Shown one piece after another: positions 57,825 to 64,000 of a stretch of DNA of 64,000 nt. Where the stretch lies: the NCBI GenBank assembly GCA_964016875.1, contig OZ024728.1:28133328-28197327 (forward strand). The letters run 5' to 3'. This DNA comes from Fallopia convolvulus. Its lineage: Eukaryota; Streptophyta; Magnoliopsida; Caryophyllales; Polygonaceae. The first letter of the stretch is position 1. Each line of letters opens with the position of its first letter. A model generated the notes under the pieces. It was not told the origin of the DNA and made no database searches. It saw nothing but the letters and a program-made list of their open reading frames with translations. The position numbers were made by a program, and so were the translations under genes.

Positions 57825-58304
57825 TCATTGAAGAGAGATCATACCTAATTCCATGCGGATTTGTTCAAAGGGTTCACGATTCAAGGCCTTTGTGAAGATA
57901 TCTGCTCTTTGATCACTTGTTCTACAGAATTCCATAGTGACCATGCCTTTTTCCACACAGTCTCGAAGAAAGTGGTGCCTTATCTCGATATGCTTTGTCT
58001 TTGAATGTTGCATCGGATTCTTTGAGATGTTGATTGCAATTCTGTTGTCACACAGTATAGGCACTGACCCACACTTCACACCATAGTCACTGACTTGTTG
58101 CTTGATCCATAAGAGTTGAGAGCAACACGCCATAGCTGCAATGTACTCTGCTTCCGCTGTTGATAGAGCCATAAAATTTTGCTTTCTAGATCCCCATGAT
58201 ACAAGGCAAGGCCTAAGAAATTGAGCCATCCCTGAAGTGCTTTTTTCTATCAACACGATTTCCAGCAAAATCAGCATCTGTGTAGCCGAAAATTTCAAAA
58301 TCAA
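57825..58304 (-). pseudogene. copia RNase H domain remnant
   Basis: SWGSRKQNFMALSTAEAEYI is the copia RNase H hallmark; KTKHIEIRHHFLRDCVEKG and DQRADIFTKAL follow. It degrades the RNA strand of the RNA:DNA hybrid. The start is broken (the DADFAG region is in another frame near 58270). Confidence 0.8.
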
Positions 58305-58355
58305 ATCCTCTTGGATACCATAAACACAAAGTGTCAGTCCACTTAAGATAGCGAA

Positions 58356-59304
58356 TTATCTTTTAACAGCTTTCAAGTGGGACTCTCTTGGATCAGCTTG
58401 AAATCTAGCACATAGACATACTCCAAACACAATATTAGGTCTGCTAGCAGTGAGATAGAGCAATGATCCAATCATACCCCTGTACATAGTGGCATTGACT
58501 TCTGGATCCTTGTCATCTTTTCCAAGTGAGGTAGTCGGTGACATGGGAGTATCAAAAGGTTTAGCATTTTCGAGACCAAACTTTTTAACACATTCTCTCA
58601 GATACTTTTGTTGATGAATTCGTGTCCCATCCTCACCTTGCACAACTTGAAGTCCTAAAAAGAATTTGAGCTCACCAACCATGCTCATTTTGAACTCACT
58701 TGACATGAGGCCAGTGAACTTCTTTACTAACTTATCATCTATTGAACCAAAGATGATGTCATCGGCGTAGACCTGAACAACCAATGTATGACTTCCTTCC
58801 TTTAACAAGAACAGAGTATTGTCTACCTCTCCTCGAACATAACCATGTTGAATCAAGAACTGAGACAAACGATCATACCAAGCACGTGGTGCTTATTTTA
58901 ATCCATAAAGAGCTTTATCCAGTTTGTAGACATGATCCGGGTGGGCGACATCTTCAAAACCCGGAGTCTGTTCAACATACACCTCTTCTTTTAGATATCC
59001 ATTCAAGAATGCAGTCTTGACATCCATTTGTTGTAGCTTAAATCCATGAGGATCAGAGTAGGCAATGAGCAATCAAATGGCCTCAAGACGAGCCACTGGA
59101 GCAAACGTCTCATCACTTTGAGATGTTAAGGGATACAATATTGTATCCCTTAACTACCAGCCTTGCTTTGTTTCTGACCACATTTCTTTCATCATCCAGC
59201 TTATTCCTGAACATCCAACGTGTTTCAATGATAGATCTTCCTTTTGGCCTCGGGACCAGGTGCCAAACTTTATTTCTTTCAAACTGATGAAGTTCTTCTT
59301 GCAT
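58356..59304 (-). pseudogene. copia reverse transcriptase remnant
   Basis: N-terminal part 59304-59113 (MQEELHQFERNKVWHLVPRP), core and C-terminal part 58868-58356 with the active-site YADD (VQVYADDIIFGS, about 58770) and KFFLGLQV. Several breaks lie between 58868 and 59150, including a stop in the text corresponding to PRAWYD. Confidence 0.8.
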
Positions 59305-59895
59305 GACACTGACCTAGTCCGAATCTTTCAATGCTTGAACAACATTTTTAGGCTCCAACATTGAGATGAAAGCATTGAAGGCAAAGAAATTTTTCAGAGA
59401 GGATCTAGTTTGCACACCCTTTGAAAAATCAGTGAGGATGTTGGTGACAGGATGAGCACTTTTCTGTTGATAATTCTTGATCTATAATTCTGTCAAGTCG
59501 CCGACTTGAGTCTGTGGCGTTCTTCCTAAATCTTCATCAGAATCTTCCGAACTTGAGCTTCTCTCAGGCGTTTTCTCATTTTCTGACTCATTGTCACCTG
59601 GATTTTGACCCTGATTACTTCCCCCTGAACTGTCTTAGTCGGTGACACCAGAATTGTCACTGACTATTAATTCTTTTTCTGTTGTACCAGTTGGAAGTAG
59701 ATCCTCTTGAACTAGATAGTATCCTTGATCACCATCATCAAGGTCCTCAATCATCGATCCTCCCATCGTGTTCTCATCGAACACAACATGCACACTTTCC
59801 TTAATTTTCCTCGTCCTCTTGTTGAACACTTTGTAGGCTTTACTATGAGGGGAATAACCTACAAAAATGCCAACATCACTCCTTGGGTCGAACTT

Positions 59896-60876
59896 TCACA
59901 GACTGTCCTTGTCGTTATTATGAATAAAGCACTTGCATCCAAAGGTGCGTAAGTGGGCGACACTGGGCTTGACTCCTCTAAGTAGTTCATAAGGATTTTT
60001 TCCAAGGAGTGGACGAAGCATGGCTCGATTCATCACAAAGAAAGATGCATTAATGGCTTCACCCCAGAAGTTCCTTGGAAGACCACTTGAGATAAGCATA
60101 GTCCGCAACATGTTCTCCAAGGCACGATTCTTCCTTTCCACCACACCATTTTGTTGAGGAGTTCTTGGCGCTGAGAAGTTGTGACTTATGCCATTTTTCT
60201 TGCAGAAAACCAGAAAGTCAGAGTTGTCAAATTTTGTTCCATGATATGACCTAATAGATACAAGAACAACTCCAAGCTTTTTCTCAACAACTTTTACCCA
60301 TGCTTTAAATTCTTCAAAGACCTGATCTTTAGAAGACAGAAAAATTGTCCAAGTATACCATGAAAAGTCATCAACAATGACAAAAATATAGCTATTTCCT
60401 CCACGACTTTGGATTCTCATGGGACCACACAAATCTATATGAATCAGCTCTAAGGGTTTAGTGGTACTTACCTCCTTCTTGGATTGGAAGGATGACTTCA
60501 CTTGCTTACCTCTTACACACGTTTCACAAACTTCATGCTTGCTTGGATCTATCTTGGGTAGCCCTCTAACCAGTTCTTGCCTATGAAGTTTGTCAAGGAG
60601 TTGAAAGCTCGCATGACCAAACCTTTTGTGCCAGAGGTCGGCGACATCAACAACTGTTCTAAGACATAGTTTTTCTTCAGGTTCGAAACAGGGGTCCACC
60701 TTGTAAAGATTATTTTCACACACCCCTTTCAGAAGAATCTTCCCTGAGTCAATTTCTCGCACCTGACAACCCTTCTTATCAAAGATAACTTGATATTTTC
60801 CATTAGCAAAGATTTGGGAAACACTTAAATGCTTAAAATTGTGATTATAAACTAAATTCACATTATCTATGGTCAA
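59896..60876 (-). pseudogene. copia integrase remnant, second catalytic Asp replaced by Tyr
   Basis: HHCC zinc-binding region (LWHKRFGHASF ... CETCVRGK), then the core: first Asp in LIHIDLCGPM, the second in SIRSYHGTKF where Asp is expected (codon 60244-60246 reads Tyr), and Glu in NGVVERKNRAL. It would be catalytically dead. The 326-codon frame runs out at the SIRE-like FGCKCFIHNN motif. Confidence 0.82.
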
Positions 60877-60879
60877 CTT

Positions 60880-61145
60880 ATCTGAAAATCTTACCGTAAC
60901 AATACCAGAAATATCACATTTACTGTTGTTGCCGAAGGTAATCTTACCTCCCTTGTATTCTTAATGTGAGACGAAATCCCTGGGGTTTCCCGACATATGA
61001 GTTAAGCACGCACTATCAATAAACCAGGGCTCCTTGTCACCCACTTCAAGCTGCATTGAAAGAATTAGTTCTTACGAACCCAAAGTTGTCTAACTCCTCT
61101 AGGTTTGGCAACATAGTAGTTTCTAGGGCAACCCTAGAAAACTGA
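60880..61145 (-). pseudogene. copia protease remnant and gag-pol junction
   Basis: GDKEPWFIDSACLTHMSG (about 61045-60990) is the protease active-site region; D-S-A replaces the usual D-S-G. The YYVAKPRGVRQLWVRK text lies upstream in another frame. Stops separate them. Confidence 0.6.
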
Positions 61146-61149
61146 AAGA

Positions 61150-61562
61150 ATAAGACTTATTATGATTTAAGTTTAATAATTATAATTCTGGAATAAAAGA
61201 GAGAAAACTGATTCATTTAAAATCAGTGGCTGCGATGAAAAGTTGATCTTTAGAAGATCAAGGGCTGGGATTTTCCAGGGTGGTTAGAATAACTGATTTC
61301 AAACCAACTTCCTAACTGTTTTCTGAATTAACTGTCTGACAAACATCTAACAATTCAGTTTTCTCTATTTAAAGCGAATGTTTCTTCATAGAAATAAAAG
61401 AGAGATTTTCAGATTTGCTGTATGAATTTCTAAGAGCGCTTTGTTGTATCCTAGAGAGTGAATTTGTCTGAAACCCTACAACAATCTAAAGGGGACAAAT
61501 ATCACTTTAAAGAAAGTGATCTTTCACGCCTCAAAGCATTTTCTAATCCCTAATTTCCAACA
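61150..61562 (+). repeat. probable LTR/leader of the second copia
   Basis: The stretch ends TTTCCAACA just before the leader of gag. The start is not fixed, and no initiator-Met primer site was seen right after it. Confidence 0.4.
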
Positions 61563-61582
61563 ATTTTAAAGTGATATTAGTC

Positions 61583-62448
61583 ATGGAGGCCAGATCACAA
61601 GCTGCAGCCCTTACTCTAATGAATCAAGATTTCTTCAAACTCGATCGGTTTGATGGGACGAACTACAACCGCTGGAAGGACCAAATGATGTTCCTATTGA
61701 CTGCCTTGAAGATTTCATATGTGTTGGATGATAACAACACTGTTATCCCTGATCCAACAGAAGAACAAGACCAAGAAGTTAAGGATCAGAGAAAGAAGAG
61801 AGATGAAGATGAAGTCTTGTGCAGGGGGCACATCCTAAATCGTCTCTCAGACAGGCTGTATAACCTATTTACTTCCATCAAATCTCCCAAAGAAATATGG
61901 AGCACACTGGAGACAAGATACAACAATGAGAAGCAAGGGACAGATAAGTTTCTCATCATGAAATACTTTGAGTTTTCTATGAGTACTGATAAGTTAGTAA
62001 TGGATCAAGTTAATGACTTGCAAAGTATCGTTAATCGACTCAAGGAATTGAAAATTGATATTTCTGAGTCATTACAAGTGGGGCTATAATTGCTAAATAT
62101 CCTACAACATGGAATAATTATAGGAAGAAACTTTTACACACCACTGAAGAACTTTCCTTGGAGCAGATTCAGAAACACTTGCGTATTGAGGAAGAAACCA
62201 GGAAACAATACAATAAGCAAGTTGATTCTAATTCAAAAGTTAATACTATTGTTGGTGAAAATTCTAATAAGAATGCAGGAAAGAATAAGAGGAAGAAGCC
62301 AAATGAAGGGAACTACAATAGCAACAAAAGATCCAAGAAGGATGACAAGGACAATAGGCCTAAATGTCACTTTTGTCACAAACCAGGGCATTTTAAAAGA
62401 GAATGCAGATTCTGGAAAAAGAAGCAACAGGAGATGGGGAATAATTAG
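61583..62448 (+). pseudogene. copia gag, one frameshift
   Basis: Starts MEARSQAAALTLMNQDFFKL at 61583. FDGTNYNRWKDQMMFLL and the UBN2-type core run to 62088. The frame changes at the G-run 62080-62083, and the continuation (62158-62448) carries the CCHC knuckle CHFCHKPGHFKREC (about 62366-62407). Apart from this it is well preserved. Confidence 0.82.
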
Positions 62449-62544
62449 ACCAATATGACTGATAAAGAAATTTCAGAAATAGTTGCAATGGTAACAGATC
62501 TGCAGATCGGTATGGTGACTGAATTGAACATGGCTGCAACAATC

Positions 62545-62712
62545 ATAACAAAAGATTGGTGGTATGATTCTGGTCTACAGTTCATGTTTGCAATGATATC
62601 TCTCAATTCATCAACTATGAAGCCAATGAGAAGGATGATGGTGTTCTAATGGGCAACAACAACATGTCCAAAGTCCTAGGAATGGGAAATATTGAAATTC
62701 AGTTCACATCTT
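62545..62712 (+). pseudogene. copia protease remnant
   Basis: TKDWWYDSG (about 62548-62574) is the aspartic-protease active-site region; the frame then changes, and a stop occurs at about 62713. Confidence 0.65.
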
Positions 62713-62720
62713 GAAAGAAA

Positions 62721-63704
62721 GTGACGTTGACAAATGTTCTACATGTTCCTGATATTCGAAAGAACTTAGTCTCTGCATGTCTCATGTGCAAGGCTGGAAT
62801 TAAGGATGTCCTAGAATCTGATAAGTTGATATTAACTAAAGGTGGTGCATTTGTAGGAAAGGGATACTCTTGTAATGGAATGTTTAAACTCGGTATAATG
62901 AATAAAGTTAATGATTCTGCTTATTGTATTGAGTCCTCTACTGATTTATGGCATTTAAGGCTTGCTCATGTGAATTTTAGATCCTTGAAATTTATGTCTA
63001 AACATGGGATGATCAGTGGGGATTGTAACGCCACAAATAAAAATTGTGAAATTTGTGTTCAAGCAAAAATGTCTAAAAACCCTTTTCCTGCAGTAGAAAA
63101 GACAAATGATATTCTAGATCTAGTGCATTCTGTTATATGTGAATTAAATGGAGTATTAACAAGAGGAGGGAATAGATATTTCATTACTTTTACAGATGAT
63201 AAATCTAGATATACTCATGTATATTTGATGAGGAAAAAGGATGAAGCTTATGAGAAATTTAAGATTTATAAAGCTTTAGTTGAAAATCAGAAGGAAAAGA
63301 AAATTAAAATTCTGAGAAGTGACAGGGGTGGTGAATATTTCTCAACAGAATTTAATGAATTTTGTGAAAATAATGGGATTATACATCAGAGAACAGCCCC
63401 TTACACGCCACAACAAAATGGCTTAACTGAAAGGAAAAATCGAACTCTTTGTGATATGGTGAATGCAATGATGTTGAATGCAAAAGTGCCCCTAAATCTG
63501 TGGGGTGAAGCACTGTTGACAGCATGTTATTTACACAATAGGATTCCCTCAAGAAGATTTAAAGTATCTCCATATGAAGTTTGGAATGGTAGACAACCAA
63601 ACTTAAGTTATCTTAAAGTATGGGGATGCATTGCTTACTATAGAATCCCGGATCCTAAGAGAACTAAATTAGGCCCTAAAGCCTTGAAAAGTATTTTTTT
63701 ATGA
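62721..63704 (+). pseudogene. copia integrase, first catalytic Asp replaced by Val
   Basis: Open for 327 codons. TLTNVLHVPDIRKNLVSA is the gag-pre-integrase start; LWHLRLAHVNF ... CEICVQAK is the HHCC region. The first catalytic position is GTT (63132-63134) in LVHSVICELNG where Asp is expected; the second Asp is intact in LRSDRGGEYF and the Glu in NGLTERKNRTL. A stop (TGA, 63702-63704) follows SIFL, after which the frame continues. Confidence 0.85.
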
Positions 63705-64000
63705 TATGCTGAAAACTCTAAGGCATATAGATTCCTAGACTTGGAGTCAAATTTGATAATTGAATCAAGAGATGCTGAATTCTTTGAGACAAAATTCAGT
63801 GGGGATTCGACTTGTGAAAATGCTGAAAATTGCGCAAGATTAGATACACCAGCTTCTTCATCAAAGAAGAGGAAAAATGATGAACCAATTGAACAAAGGA
63901 GAAGTCAAAGGGTTAGAATTCAGCAAGAATTTGGTTCTGATTTTTCATTACCAAATGATATTATACTTCTAGTTGAAGGAACTAGGGATGAGGTGTTAAA
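63705..64000 (+). pseudogene. copia linker between integrase and RT, partial
   Basis: Continues in the same frame as the integrase: YAENSKAYRFLDLESN, then an acidic Ser-rich stretch and RRSQRVRIQQEFGSDF, the usual linker before RT. Cut by the window end. Confidence 0.7.

Larger units (their letters stand above)
54991..61145 (-). mobile_element. Sirevirus-like Ty1/copia element, minus strand, gag missing
   Basis: From right to left: protease edge (about 61060-60965), integrase, reverse transcriptase, RNase H, an extra ORF region, polypurine tract, and 3' LTR (55782-54991). The extra ORF after pol and the motif YYVAKPRGVRQLWVRK near 61110 are typical of the SIRE/Maximus lineage. Candidate 5-bp target duplication AGTAA is at 54986-54990; the other side is not seen. 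The 5' half (gag, LTR) is absent at 61145, where another copia begins. Every ORF is broken. Confidence 0.8.
61150..64000 (+). mobile_element. Ty1/copia retrotransposon, runs off the window
   Basis: Gag (61583-62448), protease (62545-62660), gag-pre-integrase/integrase (62721-63704) and the linker toward RT (to 64000) are in order. Frames are interrupted near 62083, 62580, 62713 and 63705. It abuts the protease end of the minus-strand Sirevirus-like element, and is probably inserted into it. Confidence 0.8.

Noticed and set aside
1..64000. tRNA, rRNA or bacterial-type operon features
   Set aside because: No tRNA cloverleaf or rRNA sequence was noticed by eye; TATA, intron and transposon features are all of the plant nuclear type.

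Overview
The window is nuclear DNA from a repeat-rich flowering plant, most likely a eudicot. It has one intact host gene with GT-AG introns and a chloroplast-type leader, embedded in LTR retrotransposons, LINEs, SINE/RTE tails and DNA transposons. The species cannot be told from the sequence.

Layout. 1-5778: 3' end of an Athila-type Ty3 element (LTR 4209-5778), interrupted at 594-2526 by a hAT-type transposon that carries three intact exons of a GH1 beta-glucosidase. 5779-13613: old repeats, including a minus-strand LTR split by a PIF/Harbinger derivative, a 230-bp tandem repeat and a LINE-like retroposon with a 13-bp target duplication. 13614-13854: a Stowaway MITE about 40 bp upstream of the TATA box of the host gene. 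14019-28056: starch synthase III, 16 exons, open throughout, 1336 residues, with three starch-binding CBM53 domains and a GT5 catalytic domain; its introns hold several SINE/RTE tails and an L1 fragment. 28349-29296: rearranged Ty3 fragment. 30982-39512: a non-autonomous LTR element (LARD) with both LTRs and a CATAC target duplication, no pol, and an interior built of tandem repeats with a GC-rich hairpin core; an ORF1-only L1 LINE sits inside the repeat array. 39590-41735: a pair of 272-bp inverted arms with a permuted 41-bp block. 41736-44030: LTR remains and a TGTCATCA-motif array. 44190-64000: a nest of four retroelements: a decayed Ty1/copia (+), cut in its RT by a pol-less Athila (+), cut by a Sirevirus-like copia (-), which abuts another copia (+) that runs off the window.

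The only gene likely to work for the plant is starch synthase III, which elongates and organises amylopectin chains in plastids. All retroelement coding regions seen are broken. The most unusual signals are short palindromes scattered through single retroelements (one family in the Athila element, another in the Sirevirus, a third in the LARD array), the gene-carrying hAT, the LINE without ORF2, and three neighbouring copia integrases that have each lost a different catalytic residue.
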